39,581 bases of DNA from an uncultured Acetobacteraceae bacterium (GCA_903918315.1 CAIXEA010000232.1:1-39581), one strand, 5' to 3'. Shown: positions 1 to 9,120, counted from the first letter of the stretch. Notes: generated by a model from the letters alone, not told the origin. Translations and numbers: made by a program.

Positions 1-2
1 CC

Positions 3-71
3 AAGACGATCTCCACCAACACCACTATGATCCCCGCCAGCACAAACGTCTGGTTCTGGGGCATAGTATGA
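3..71 (+). CDS. C-terminal end of an unidentified upstream protein (partial)
   Basis: The frame beginning at base 3 is open to a TGA at 69-71 and ends in STNVWFWGIV. The stop overlaps the ATG of the next gene in an ATGA arrangement, the usual sign of translational coupling, so this is probably the last 22 codons of the preceding gene of the same polysaccharide operon. The frame of the cytidylyltransferase gene is also open over these bases, so the assignment is not certain. The fragment is too short to assign a family. Confidence 0.45.
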   Translation, partial: KTISTNTTMIPASTNVWFWGIV

Positions 72-841
72 AAGCGGTCATTCTCGCCGGCGGGCTGGGC
101 ACACGGCTCAGTGAGGAAACAGCCCTCCGCCCCAAGCCCATGGTGGATATCGGCGGGCGCCCGATCCTATGGCATATCATGAAGATCTACGCAGCCCACG
201 GCATCAATGATTTCATCATTTGCCTCGGCTACAAAGGCTTTCAAATCAAAGAATACTTCGTCAATTATCGGCTCCATGACGCCGACGTCACCGTCGATGT
301 GGCCAGCGGCACACTCAGCTTTCACCGCTCGCACGCAGAACCCTGGCGCGTCACCCTCGTCGATACCGGCGATACCACCCAGACAGGCGGCCGGATCAAA
401 CGGATCGCGGAATACGTCGCGGATGAGCCGGCCTTCTGCATGACCTATGGCGATGGCCTCGGCGATGTCGATATCACCGCCCTGTGCGCCTTCCACCTGG
501 CCCATGGCAAAGAGGCGACGTTCACAGCCGTCCGCCCCCCAGGCCGCTTCGGCACATTGGACCGCGTCGACAATGCCGTTGTCTCCTTCGCCGAAAAGCC
601 AGTTGGCGACGGGGTCGGCACCATCAATGGCGGGTTTTTCGTCCTCTCCCCCTCGGTTCTCGACCGCATCGCCGGGGACGCGATGCCGTGGGAGCATGAA
701 CCCCTTGAAAGCCTGGCGCGTGACGGGCAACTGATGGCCTTCGATCATCTGGGATTCTGGCAACCCATGGATACGCTGCGTGAACGCAACCTGCTCGATC
801 AGCTCTGGGCATCGGGCAATGCGCCGTGGAAGGTATGGTGA
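68..841 (+). CDS. rfbF: glucose-1-phosphate cytidylyltransferase
   Basis: This enzyme transfers CMP from CTP to glucose 1-phosphate to give CDP-glucose, the precursor of CDP-linked 3,6-dideoxy and related sugars in O-antigen or capsule. The 257-residue product has the usual length. It opens with the nucleotidyltransferase signature (GGLGTRL at residues 8-14, then RPKPMVDIGGRPILWH near 22-37). The GDGLGDVD segment near residue 128 carries the metal-binding aspartates. The start ATG overlaps the stop of the preceding reading frame (ATGA). The gene overlaps the next one, which encodes the enzyme acting on its product. Substrate specificity is inferred from family resemblance and the rfbG neighbour; it is clearly closer to cytidylyl- than thymidylyltransferases. 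Confidence 0.93.
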   Translation: MKAVILAGGLGTRLSEETALRPKPMVDIGGRPILWHIMKIYAAHGINDFIICLGYKGFQIKEYFVNYRLHDADVTVDVASGTLSFHRSHAEPWRVTLVDTGDTTQTGGRIKRIAEYVADEPAFCMTYGDGLGDVDITALCAFHLAHGKEATFTAVRPPGRFGTLDRVDNAVVSFAEKPVGDGVGTINGGFFVLSPSVLDRIAGDAMPWEHEPLESLARDGQLMAFDHLGFWQPMDTLRERNLLDQLWASGNAPWKVW

Positions 842-1893
842 CCGCGCGCCGCCCGGACACAGCGTTCTGGTCCGGGCGCACCGTTCTGCTGACCGGCCAC
901 ACCGGCTTTAAGGGGGCCTGGCTGGCGCGCATGTTGCGGCAGCTGGGTTCTCGCGTCGTGGGCCTATCCCTGCCCCCCTCGACGGAACCGGCCTTGTTCA
1001 CCATGCTGCTGCCTGACAAGCAGGTCGACCACCACCTCGGGGACATACGCGACGCCGAACGGGTTCGTGCGGTGATCCGGTCAGCCAGGCCTTCGGTGGT
1101 GTTCCATCTCGCGGCGCAGGCCCTGGTGCCCGCCGGTTACGATGATCCCGCGGGCACCTTCGCCACCAATGTCGACGGCTCCATTCATATCATGGAGGCC
1201 ATGCGCGGATGTTCCAACATCGAAGCGGCGGTGCTAGTAACCACGGATAAGGTCTACCATAACGATAACACCGGCCTGCGCTTCCGTGAGGCCGATCGGC
1301 TTGGCGGCAAGGACCCGTACAGCGCGTCTAAAGCCGCGGCAGAGGTTGCGGTCGCATGTTGGCGCGAGTCGTTTGGCGCCCAGATGCCGCCGATGGCCAC
1401 CGCCCGCGCCGGCAATGTGATCGGTGGCGGCGATTTCGCGCCGACACGGCTGGTTCCTGATATTGTCCGCGCGTTGGTACAAGGGGAGTCGCTGGTTTTG
1501 CGGTACCCCGATGCGACCCGGCCCTGGCAGCATGTCCTGGATGTGCTGGTGGGGTACCTCTTGCTCGCCGAACAGACCGCTGCGACCCGGGGCAGCATCC
1601 CGGCCATGAATTTCGCCCCGGATGCGCCGGCCGATATCAGGGTTCGCGATGTGATCGCCGCCTTCGAACAGGCGTTTCAGTCCAGGTTACCCTGGACCCA
1701 GGCGGTGGACCCGCCGCCTGAGGCCGCGACGCTGGCCCTGGATCCACGGTTGGCGATGGAGACGCTTCGCTGGCGTCCCCGGCTGGATCATCAGCAGATG
1801 ATCGAGTCGACGGCCGCTTGGTATGCGGCCTGGCGCCGCGGCGACGACATGGCCCGCCGATGTGAGGCCGATGTCGCTGACGCGCTGGCCTGA
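835..1893 (+). CDS. rfbG: CDP-glucose 4,6-dehydratase
   Basis: An NAD-dependent extended short-chain dehydratase that converts CDP-glucose to CDP-4-keto-6-deoxyglucose. The Rossmann motif GHTGFKGAW lies near residues 20-28, typical of RfbG where most epimerases have GxxGFIG. The catalytic YSASK motif lies near residues 162-166, preceded by the TTDKVY segment. About 352 residues, normal for the family. Possible starts are GTG 826, ATG 835 and GTG 838; 835 is chosen because it gives the short N-terminus usual for the family. It overlaps rfbF by a few bases, so the two are translationally coupled. Later genes of the dideoxysugar pathway are absent: the next gene is convergent and unrelated, so this is the end of the polysaccharide cluster. 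Confidence 0.92.
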   Translation: MVTARRPDTAFWSGRTVLLTGHTGFKGAWLARMLRQLGSRVVGLSLPPSTEPALFTMLLPDKQVDHHLGDIRDAERVRAVIRSARPSVVFHLAAQALVPAGYDDPAGTFATNVDGSIHIMEAMRGCSNIEAAVLVTTDKVYHNDNTGLRFREADRLGGKDPYSASKAAAEVAVACWRESFGAQMPPMATARAGNVIGGGDFAPTRLVPDIVRALVQGESLVLRYPDATRPWQHVLDVLVGYLLLAEQTAATRGSIPAMNFAPDAPADIRVRDVIAAFEQAFQSRLPWTQAVDPPPEAATLALDPRLAMETLRWRPRLDHQQMIESTAAWYAAWRRGDDMARRCEADVADALA

Positions 1894-1903
1894 CTGAGGC
1901 GCG

Positions 1904-2785
1904 CTACCCCCGCTCCGCATCGGCCAGAACCTCTCGTGCCAAAGGCAACATGGCATAATCCACCATCGCACCTTGATAACTGACGGCGCCGAGGCCCGCT
2001 TTCTCCGCCGCTTCAAACGCCGCCAGCAAGCCCGTGAAATACGCCACCTCCTCCGCCGTGGGCCGATAGACGGCGTTCGCGACTGGTACATGCGTCGGAT
2101 GCATCACCGCGACACCGGTATACCCAAAGTCCCGGGCGCGGCGGACGAGGCGCTCCACAGCGTCCAGGTCCGATGCGGGGGTGCCGAACACGGCGGCGAT
2201 CGGAAACAGGGCGCCACCGGCGCGGCTGTCGAGCACCAGTTTGGAGGCCAGGTACATCTGCTCCAACCCTTCTGTCGTCGCGCGGAAGCCAAAGGCCCGG
2301 GCGAGATCGCCAGACACAGGGCCGCTCAGCGCGCCATGGATGCCACGCACGCGGGGACTGGCTTTCGCGATGTCATGCGCCGCGTACATCGCCTCGGGCG
2401 TCTCGGGCAGCGGCAGGATGCCGACGCTCCCATGCGCGACTCCAGCCCGGCCTTCGGCGTAGCTCAGCATATCGGCCATACGCCCGACGTCAGCCGGTGA
2501 CAGGACTTTCGGCATGATGATGGCGGTCAGCCCGCCGGTGACCGCGGCCGCGACCTCTGCCGCCGTGCCGTCATGCATCGGCTGCACCCGCACGATCGCA
2601 CCCATGCCGGCCGCCTGGAGTTCGGCGATCTCATCCTTGAGCAGAGTCATCGCCTGAGGCTTGAACTGCGGCGGGACCGAATCTTCGATATCGAGGATGA
2701 CGGCGCCAGGCTTGACCCGGATCGCCTTGGTCACCCAGTCCCGGCGATGGGCCGGGAGGTAAAGCATCGAACGGATGGGCCACAT
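1904..2785 (-). CDS. CitE-like CoA-ester lyase (HpcH/HpaI aldolase family)
   Basis: A 293-residue protein of the citrate-lyase beta-subunit-like family, which includes malyl-CoA, beta-methylmalyl-CoA and citramalyl-CoA lyases and thioesterases. It begins RSMLYLPAHRRDW (family pattern RSxLfxPg), with the metal-binding LDIEDSVP near residues 31-38 and the closing segment GAMVDYAMLPLA typical of the family. A good AGGAG lies nine bases before the ATG. It lies divergent to a class III CoA-transferase gene with 138 bp between them, so one shared control region may serve a CoA-activation and CoA-ester cleavage route. The true substrate cannot be read from the sequence. It is a stand-alone gene with no citrate lyase alpha or gamma subunit genes nearby, so it is not part of classical citrate lyase. 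Confidence 0.85.
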   Translation of the reverse strand: MWPIRSMLYLPAHRRDWVTKAIRVKPGAVILDIEDSVPPQFKPQAMTLLKDEIAELQAAGMGAIVRVQPMHDGTAAEVAAAVTGGLTAIIMPKVLSPADVGRMADMLSYAEGRAGVAHGSVGILPLPETPEAMYAAHDIAKASPRVRGIHGALSGPVSGDLARAFGFRATTEGLEQMYLASKLVLDSRAGGALFPIAAVFGTPASDLDAVERLVRRARDFGYTGVAVMHPTHVPVANAVYRPTAEEVAYFTGLLAAFEAAEKAGLGAVSYQGAMVDYAMLPLAREVLADAERG

Positions 2786-2812
2786 CGGGGCAAACTCCTG
2801 CTTGGACGGTTG

Positions 2813-2824
2813 GCATGATCATGC
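2813..2824. promoter_or_regulatory. 12-bp perfect palindrome between divergent CoA genes
   Basis: GCATGATCATGC is a perfect dyad in the 138-bp region between the CitE-like gene (start 2785, minus) and the CoA-transferase gene (start 2924, plus). It lies 28 bp upstream of the CitE-like start codon. A role as an operator is inferred from position only; no regulator gene lies next to it. Confidence 0.35.
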
Positions 2825-2923
2825 AAGCCGCGGAGCGGGCTGTCGATGGAGCCGCGTGCCTTTGCAATTGCGCGCGACTGCCCGATGATGCGGCAACCGT
2901 CATCCCCGTCCAAGGAACGCATC

Positions 2924-4105
2924 ATGGCTGTCCTGCCGTTAGCCGGCCTCAAGGTCCTCGACCTCACTGCTCATCGCGCGGGTCCGACCGCCGTGCGGCA
3001 ATTGGCCGATTGGGGGGCGGATGTCATCAAGATCGAACCGCCGGGGGAGGCCAAGGGCGATGTCGTTGGGGGTAACCGGCACGGCTTCGATGTCCAGAAC
3101 CTGCACCGCAACAAGCGCGGCATGACCCTCAACCTGAAGACGCCGGAAGCGCATGCGATCTTCATGCAGCTGGCGGAAACCGCCGATGTGGTGGTGGAGA
3201 ATTACCGTTCCGACGTGAAGTTCCGTCTGAAGGTTGATTACGACACCATCGCCGCGGTCAACCCGCGCATTGTCTACGGCAGCATCTCCGGGTTCGGGCA
3301 GAGCGGCCCCGACGCGACTCGTCCGGGCGTGGATCAGATCGCGCAGGGGATGGGCGGCCTGATGTCCATCACCGGCCTCGCTGGCCAAGGCCCTGTCCGT
3401 GTCGGCATTCCGATCGCCGATCTGACGGCGGGCCTTTTCCTGTCTCAGGCCATCCTGCTGGCATTGATGCAGCGGGCGCAGACGGGCAAAGGGCAGTGGG
3501 TGCACACGTCCCTGCTGGAAGCGCAGATCTTCATGCTGGATTTCCAGGCGTCGCGCTGGCTGATGGCGCATGAGGTTCCCGGCCAGGCCGGCAACGACCA
3601 TCCGACCGGCATTCCCACCGGCGTGTTCCCCACCGCCGATGGCCATATTAATATCGCCGCTTCGGGGCAAGGCCTGTGGGAGCGGTTCTGCAAAGCCATC
3701 GGATGGGACACGGCGCTGACCAACCCCGACTATGCCACCGGCGGCTTGCGCTCCAAAAACCGCAAGCAGGTCAATGAGGCCATCGGCCGGATCACGCAGA
3801 CGAAACCCAGCGCGCATTGGCTGGCGGTCATCAACCGGGCGGGCGTCCCCTGCGGGCCGATCAACGACATCGCGGCGACCTTCGCCGAACCGCAGACGCA
3901 GCATCTGGGCATCGCCCGGACCATCCATCATCCCCAACTCGGGGACATCAAGGTTGTCGGTCAGCCCATCAATCTGACGGACGCGCCACAGCCGGAGGCG
4001 TTGGGTCCGACGCCGGATTTGGGGCAACACACCGACGCCATCCTGGGCGAATTGGGCTACGACGCGCCGACGATAGCCGATCTGCGGGCCCGTGGCATTG
4101 TTTGA
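2924..4105 (+). CDS. class III CoA-transferase (CaiB/BaiF family)
   Basis: Moves a CoA group from a donor thioester to a carboxylic acid by the family III mechanism. The start is ATG 2924 with AAGGAA seven bases before it; the longer frame from 2846 lacks family similarity in its extra N-terminus. The 393-residue product begins AVLPLAGLKVLDLT, then has the CoA-site segment GADVIKIEPPGE. The nucleophilic aspartate is D137 in PGVDQIAQGMGG. The C-terminal helices match the family up to the usual length of 390-400. It sits eight bases before a MetE-like gene and divergent to a CoA-ester lyase gene. CaiB-family transferases paired with CitE-like lyases occur in citramalate, itaconate and 3-hydroxypropionate routes, but the acid used here is unknown. 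Confidence 0.9.
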   Translation: MAVLPLAGLKVLDLTAHRAGPTAVRQLADWGADVIKIEPPGEAKGDVVGGNRHGFDVQNLHRNKRGMTLNLKTPEAHAIFMQLAETADVVVENYRSDVKFRLKVDYDTIAAVNPRIVYGSISGFGQSGPDATRPGVDQIAQGMGGLMSITGLAGQGPVRVGIPIADLTAGLFLSQAILLALMQRAQTGKGQWVHTSLLEAQIFMLDFQASRWLMAHEVPGQAGNDHPTGIPTGVFPTADGHINIAASGQGLWERFCKAIGWDTALTNPDYATGGLRSKNRKQVNEAIGRITQTKPSAHWLAVINRAGVPCGPINDIAATFAEPQTQHLGIARTIHHPQLGDIKVVGQPINLTDAPQPEALGPTPDLGQHTDAILGELGYDAPTIADLRARGIV

Positions 4106-4113
4106 GGCAGATC

Positions 4114-5154
4114 ATGACATACCCAACCCATCTGATTCCGACCACGGTCGTCGGCAGCTACCCGCAGCCGGATTGGCTGGTGAATCGCGAAACGCTGCAC
4201 CATCACGGGGTGCCACGGACCCACGCGCATGACGTCTGGCGGATCGCCGGCGACTGGCTGGAACAGGCTCAGGATGACGGTACCATTCTGGCAATCCGGG
4301 AAATGGAGCGTGCCGGGATCGACATTGTCACCGATGGGGAGGTGCGGCGGGAGAGCTACTCCAATCGCTTCGCCTTGGCGCTGGAGGGAATCGATACCGA
4401 CCATCCTGGGACGGTGACATCATCGGGCGGTCGCTCGACCGCGGTGCCTCGGGTTGTCGCGCCGATCCGGCGGGTGGCCGCGGTTGAAACACGGGACGCT
4501 CAGTTTCTGCTGCGCAACACCGGTCATGCGACCAAGATCACCCTTCCCGGACCCTTCACCCTGTCGCAGCAGGTGCAGAACGATTTCTATAAGGACGAGG
4601 AGGAGATGGCGATGGATTACGCCATCGCCGTCAATCAGGAACTCCGCGACCTCAAAGCCACGGGCGTGGATGTGATCCAATTGGATGAGCCCTGGGTGCG
4701 GACCTCGCCCGAGAAAGCCACCCGCTTCGGCATCAAGGCGATCAACCGCGCGCTGCAGGGGATCGAGGGGACCACGGCGGTGCATCTGTGTTTCGGCTAT
4801 GCGGCGGTCGTGGCGAACAAACCGTCCGGCTACAGCTTCCTGCCGCAACTGGCCGACACCATCGCCACGCAGATTTCGATCGAGGCAGCGCAGCCGCGTC
4901 TGGATCTCGGTGTGCTGCGCGACCTCGCGGGGAAGACGATCATGCTCGGGGTGCTCGACCTCGGCGACAACACCGTTGAAATGGCCGAGACGGTTGCCGC
5001 GCGGCTTCGGGCCGGGTTGCGGTTCGTAGACGCAACCCGACTGGTCGCAGCCCCGGATTGTGGGATGAAATACCTGCCGCGGGACGTGGCCTTCGGAAAG
5101 TTGAAGGCGATGGTGGCGGGGGCGGCGATCGTGCGGCGGGAATTGGCGGGTTAG
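4114..5154 (+). CDS. MetE-core-like cobalamin-independent methyltransferase
   Basis: A 346-residue protein matching only the catalytic C-terminal barrel of cobalamin-independent methionine synthase, which is about 750 residues when full length. It starts at ATG 4114, eight bases after the CoA-transferase stop. It begins TTVVGSYPQPDW, and DVIQLDEP is the pterin/substrate segment. Candidate zinc ligands are the H and C of AVHLCFGY, the E of QISIEAAQ and the C of APDCGMKY, so the metal site looks intact. Core-MetE proteins exist that use a methyl donor other than methyltetrahydrofolate-polyglutamate, and other homologues are not methionine synthases. Coupling to CoA-ester genes argues for a catabolic or demethylating role, but this is inference. 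Confidence 0.82.
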   Translation: MTYPTHLIPTTVVGSYPQPDWLVNRETLHHHGVPRTHAHDVWRIAGDWLEQAQDDGTILAIREMERAGIDIVTDGEVRRESYSNRFALALEGIDTDHPGTVTSSGGRSTAVPRVVAPIRRVAAVETRDAQFLLRNTGHATKITLPGPFTLSQQVQNDFYKDEEEMAMDYAIAVNQELRDLKATGVDVIQLDEPWVRTSPEKATRFGIKAINRALQGIEGTTAVHLCFGYAAVVANKPSGYSFLPQLADTIATQISIEAAQPRLDLGVLRDLAGKTIMLGVLDLGDNTVEMAETVAARLRAGLRFVDATRLVAAPDCGMKYLPRDVAFGKLKAMVAGAAIVRRELAG

Positions 5155-5158
5155 CCGG

Positions 5159-6832
5159 TTAAACCCCCAGCACCGACCGCGCCTCCTTCACGACATCCTC
5201 CAGGGCGCCAGCGGAGAACGGCGACATCAGGCCGGCCGAGTCAACCAAAGCTCCAAACGGGGCCGAACCGCCACGCCCGCATAGGGCGATATAGGCATCC
5301 AAGGCCTCGGCCTCATTGCGGCGGGCGCGCACCCAGAACTGCATCGCGCAGCACTGCGCCAAGGTGTAGTCGATATAATAGAAAGGCGAGGCATAGATGT
5401 GGTGCTTCGCCTGCCATCGCCCGCCCTTCGCCGGATAAGCGAGGTCGCCATAATCTGTCCAGGGCATGTAGAGCCGTTCCAGCCGGGCCCAGATGGCGTG
5501 GCGTTCTTCCGCCGTTGCGTCGGGCCTGGCATAGACTTCATGCTGAAAGTGATCGACGCATACGCCGTAAGGCAGGAATGCCAGGGCCCCAATCAGGTGC
5601 ATGCGGCGAAACCGCTCCGCGGCTCCGGCGCCGACCATCAGCTCCATATGGGGATAGGTGAGAAATTCGAGGCTCATGGAGTTGATTTCGGCGGCCTCCA
5701 TCGTCGGCCATAGATAATCGATGCCGGGCTGATTCCGGCTTTCCCAGTTCTGAAAGGCGTGTCCCATTTCATGGGTGAACACGCCGATATCGTTATGGGT
5801 GCCGTTGAAATTGGCAAAGATATAAGGCACGCCCGCGGTCGGGAACGATGTGCAGAAGCCGCCGCCGGCTTTGCCGGGCCGGTTGCGCAAATCAAGGAAA
5901 CCGCCTTCGTTCATCAGCCGGAAGAAGGCGCCCAGCCGTGGCTCCATCCGGTCGAACAAGGTCTGCGCCTGCGCGACCAGGACGTCATGATCGCCCGTGG
6001 GTGCCGGATTGCCGGCCGGATCGATCAGCGCCTCATCCCAGAACCGGAGCCGATCCCACCCATGGGCGACCCGGCGCTGCTCCAGCAGGCGGCTCACAAG
6101 GGGTACGACATGCGTCCGCACCTGTTCGCGATAGCGGGCGACGTCTGCCGGGCCATAATCGACCCGTCGCAGCCGCTTGTAACCGAGTGGTGTGTAAGTC
6201 TCGTACCCCAGCGTCCGCGCCATGGCGTGTCGGACGCGGACCAGGTCCGTGTAAATGCGGTCGAGTTCTTCGCCATGCGCCGCCAGGAACGCCCAGCGCG
6301 CTTGTTCCGCCTGGTACCGCACGGCCCGATCCGGTGATTCCGCGAAGGGAACCAGCCCGGACAGATTGACGGTCTGCCCGCCGATTTCGATGGATGCGGC
6401 CGCGAGCAGTGACGTGTAACGCGCGCTGAGCCGCGCTTCCTCCTCCAGGTCTGCTTTGATGGCCGGATCGAACGTCTCAATGTCGCAGGCCCAAAGCCGC
6501 AGGGCATGCGCACCGGCCACCCGCTCCCACGTGGTCCGGTCGGGGTCCGCCAGAATGCGCCGTTTGATCGCGACCTCGCATTCCGTCGCTTCGGGCGCCA
6601 GGGAATCGGCGTAATCCCGGTCAGCGATGGCAACCGGGTCCTGGGTATTTTGGGCAAAACGGAGATGAACCAGCGCGCTCCAGCTCTCATAAGCCCGGCG
6701 CTGCGCATCCCAGGCGGCAAAGGCCGCGGGTTGATCGCCACGGTCAAGCAACGCACCGATCGCCGCATGGGCCTCTTTCAGGCTCTCGCGCGTGGGCTTT
6801 GGCGCATCGATATCGGCGAAACGAAGGGTCAT
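5159..6832 (-). CDS. M3-family oligoendopeptidase (PepF type)
   Basis: A cytoplasmic zinc metallopeptidase that cuts short oligopeptides. The 557-residue product has the HEMGH active site (HExxH) near residues 353-357 in the context GVFTHEMGHAFQNWES. The third ligand glutamate follows in MEAAEINSMS, as in M3 enzymes. There is no signal peptide. The start ATG overlaps the stop of the upstream HutD gene (ATGA at 6829-6832). It is the last gene of a four-gene operon whose second gene encodes an SbmA/BacA-like peptide importer, so it probably degrades peptides after uptake. The length and motif order fit the shorter PepF group. Confidence 0.92.
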   Translation of the reverse strand: MTLRFADIDAPKPTRESLKEAHAAIGALLDRGDQPAAFAAWDAQRRAYESWSALVHLRFAQNTQDPVAIADRDYADSLAPEATECEVAIKRRILADPDRTTWERVAGAHALRLWACDIETFDPAIKADLEEEARLSARYTSLLAAASIEIGGQTVNLSGLVPFAESPDRAVRYQAEQARWAFLAAHGEELDRIYTDLVRVRHAMARTLGYETYTPLGYKRLRRVDYGPADVARYREQVRTHVVPLVSRLLEQRRVAHGWDRLRFWDEALIDPAGNPAPTGDHDVLVAQAQTLFDRMEPRLGAFFRLMNEGGFLDLRNRPGKAGGGFCTSFPTAGVPYIFANFNGTHNDIGVFTHEMGHAFQNWESRNQPGIDYLWPTMEAAEINSMSLEFLTYPHMELMVGAGAAERFRRMHLIGALAFLPYGVCVDHFQHEVYARPDATAEERHAIWARLERLYMPWTDYGDLAYPAKGGRWQAKHHIYASPFYYIDYTLAQCCAMQFWVRARRNEAEALDAYIALCGRGGSAPFGALVDSAGLMSPFSAGALEDVVKEARSVLGV

Positions 6833-7353
6833 GGGGCCGGTTCCTGTTCGATGCGGATCACGGCCAGCACCGCGTCGCCGGCTTCGGTCATCGGTTCGGT
6901 CAGATGGAGCGTATCGAGCAGGCCTGCGTCACCGACCCGCCCGCGCAGGATGACGGCGAATACCAGCGGCCCTGGCGCGATGGTCGGAAGAGCCGTGCCG
7001 CTGAGGATCTGCACGGTATGCGCGTATCCGGGCCAGGCAGTGATCACGTTCAGCACCCGGCACGGCCCGCCCAGCAAACGGCACGCCATGGGCCCGGCGC
7101 CATCGAAGGCGGTGGGCTTGTTGTGCTCGCGAACCGTCAGCGTCCGCCCGGCCGGCAGCTCCAGCGCGAAGCCGGTGCCCTCCAGCAAGGTGATTGTCCG
7201 ATCGAAGCCCCGATAGTCCGAGAAGGGCGCGTCGTGGTCCAACCAGGCGAAGCCGATGAGCCAGCCTTCACCGGCGGCGATATCCGCTTTCCGGCCGGCC
7301 TGATTGGCCCAAAGGGAAACCGGCAACGTCGCGCCGCGCATGATCGCGGTCAT
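6829..7353 (-). CDS. HutD/Ves family cupin protein
   Basis: A 174-residue beta-rich protein of the HutD/Ves family. The segment DHDAPFSDYRGFDRT followed by TLLEGTGFALEL is the family hallmark, and the HNKPTAFDGAGP region forms the second conserved strand pair. HutD occurs in histidine-utilisation operons without a proven enzymatic role, and Ves was described as a cold-related protein. No other hut gene is nearby. Both ends overlap their neighbours by four bases (ATGA at 7350-7353 and at 6829-6832), so its synthesis is tied to the transporter and the peptidase. A small-molecule or peptide-fragment sensing role is possible but unproven. Confidence 0.85.
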   Translation of the reverse strand: MTAIMRGATLPVSLWANQAGRKADIAAGEGWLIGFAWLDHDAPFSDYRGFDRTITLLEGTGFALELPAGRTLTVREHNKPTAFDGAGPMACRLLGGPCRVLNVITAWPGYAHTVQILSGTALPTIAPGPLVFAVILRGRVGDAGLLDTLHLTEPMTEAGDAVLAVIRIEQEPAP

Positions 7354-9113
7354 AGCGGCATCTGCGATGCGACGAGATGGCCGGGGGTGGCGTCGTCACG
7401 TTGGAGATCCAGCCGCGTCTCATGCAGCGCGGCGACGGATTGCCGGTGCGCGATGGATACCAACGTCACACCCGGAATCTGCTCGCGCAGGACCCGGTAC
7501 AGCGCCGCCTCCGCGTCCGGATCGAGGCTGGCGGTCGCCTCATCGAGGAAGATCCACGATGGTCTGGCCAGCAGCGCCCGCGCCAGGGCAACCCGCTGCT
7601 TTTCGCCACCCGACAACCGCTGCGCCCAATTTTCGTCCCGATCCAACTGGTCGGCCAGGTCCGGCAGGCCGGCATCTGTCAGCGCCTGCGCGATCGCATC
7701 GCGATCGTAGTCATTGGCACCACGCGGGTAGCATACGACGTGCCGCAAGGATCCCAGCGGAATATACGGCAATTGCGGCAGGAAGAACGCGTTCTCCGGC
7801 ACCGCGATCCGGCCCTCCCCGAACGGCCAGATGCCGGCGATGGCCCGGAAGAGCGTCGACTTGCCCGAGCCCGATCGGCCGGTCACCACCACAGAATGGC
7901 CAGAGGTCAACGTCAGATCGGCGTTTTCCAGCAGCCGCTGCCCCGAGGGCAGGGCGATTGTCACGCCGGACAGATGCAGGTCCTGGTCGGGTGAGGTCTC
8001 CATGATGAACCCCTGTCCGGCATGCGCGCGGGCATCCGCGATCGAGGCCTGGAACGTCGATAGCCGCTCCACCACCGCGCTCCATTCGGCGAGATTGGGG
8101 TAATGGTTGATGAACCACGACATCGTGTCCTGCACCCGCCCGAACGCGCCGGCGGTCTGAGTCAGGCCGCCCAGTGGCAAAGTGCCGAAGAAGTATTTGG
8201 GTGACGCGACGATATAGGGGAAGACCGTGGCGATCTGATCGTAGCCAGCCGTCAACATGCTCAGCGCCTTCACCCGCCGCATGATGGCCCACCAGTTGCC
8301 CGCGAGTGCGGTGAAACGGTGAACCAGGCCGGCTTTCTCTTCGTTTTCGCCCCGGTAGAGGGCCACGCCTTCCATGTTTTCCCGGAACCGCACCAGGGCA
8401 TAGCGGAAGTCCGCTTCGACCCGTTGCTGGCGGAAGCGCAGCGCGGCGAGCGGCTTGCCGACGAGATGCGTCGCCCAGGTGCCCGCCACCGCGTAAATCA
8501 GCGCGACCCAAACCATATACCCGGGGATGGACACGCCCATGATGGTCGTCGCCCCGGACAGGCCCCACAGGATGCCGATGAAACTGACGAACGTCGCGAT
8601 ATTGGCAATGAAGCTGATTCCCAGCGTCAGCGCGTTGTCGACGAATTCGCGGATGTCCTCGGCGATACGCTGATCGGGGTTGTCAGGACCGCTGGCACGC
8701 AGGTCCTGCGTCATGGCGATCCGATAATAGGCCCGATCCGCCAGCCACTCGTCCAGAAAGCGGCCGGTCATCCAGCGCCGCCACCGTATCTGCAGCCATT
8801 GGGTCAGAAACGTGAAATAGATCGCAACAACGATATAGACCACGGCGACCTCGCAGAAGCCGGGCATCAGACCGCTATCCGTCCGTCGATAGGTGAACAG
8901 CAGATCCATGAACGCGTCCCAGTTCTTCTCCTGCAACGCATTGAAGAATTCGCGATTCCAGTAGCTCAGGACCACGCTCATGCCCACGAGGCCGAACCGC
9001 AGACCCAGGATGCCGATCAGCAAACCAATCGCTGAAGCCCGTTCGTCCGACTGCCAGAAATAGGGCTTGGCCAGTTGCCAGGAGCCGCGCAAAAACGGTC
9101 TTAAACCACGCAT
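7350..9113 (-). CDS. SbmA/BacA-like ABC transporter, membrane domain fused to ATPase
   Basis: A 587-residue half-transporter. Residues 1 to about 340 form the SbmA/BacA-like membrane domain: SYWNREFFNALQ and RWRRWMTGRFLDEWLADRAYYR are recognisable, the latter spanning the family's conserved segment. The C-terminal third is an ATPase with Walker A GRSGSGKST near residue 412, signature LSGGEKQR near 499 and Walker B WIFLDEAT near 520. Family members such as BclA of Bradyrhizobium, Rv1819c and YddA import peptides, vitamin B12-type hydrophilic molecules or peptide antibiotics. The ATG is preceded by AGGA within the end of the DUF1499 gene, seven bases away. An oligopeptidase encoded in the same operon supports peptide import. 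Confidence 0.9.
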   Translation of the reverse strand: MRGLRPFLRGSWQLAKPYFWQSDERASAIGLLIGILGLRFGLVGMSVVLSYWNREFFNALQEKNWDAFMDLLFTYRRTDSGLMPGFCEVAVVYIVVAIYFTFLTQWLQIRWRRWMTGRFLDEWLADRAYYRIAMTQDLRASGPDNPDQRIAEDIREFVDNALTLGISFIANIATFVSFIGILWGLSGATTIMGVSIPGYMVWVALIYAVAGTWATHLVGKPLAALRFRQQRVEADFRYALVRFRENMEGVALYRGENEEKAGLVHRFTALAGNWWAIMRRVKALSMLTAGYDQIATVFPYIVASPKYFFGTLPLGGLTQTAGAFGRVQDTMSWFINHYPNLAEWSAVVERLSTFQASIADARAHAGQGFIMETSPDQDLHLSGVTIALPSGQRLLENADLTLTSGHSVVVTGRSGSGKSTLFRAIAGIWPFGEGRIAVPENAFFLPQLPYIPLGSLRHVVCYPRGANDYDRDAIAQALTDAGLPDLADQLDRDENWAQRLSGGEKQRVALARALLARPSWIFLDEATASLDPDAEAALYRVLREQIPGVTLVSIAHRQSVAALHETRLDLQRDDATPGHLVASQMPL

Positions 9114-9120
9114 GATCGTC

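Noticed and set aside
2939-4030. 363-codon minus-strand open frame
   Set aside because: Antisense to the CoA-transferase gene with its intact catalytic D137; no recognisable domain.
6829-7353. Histidine-utilisation operon because of HutD
   Set aside because: No hutH, hutU, hutI or hutG gene occurs nearby; the HutD/Ves family is also found outside hut operons.
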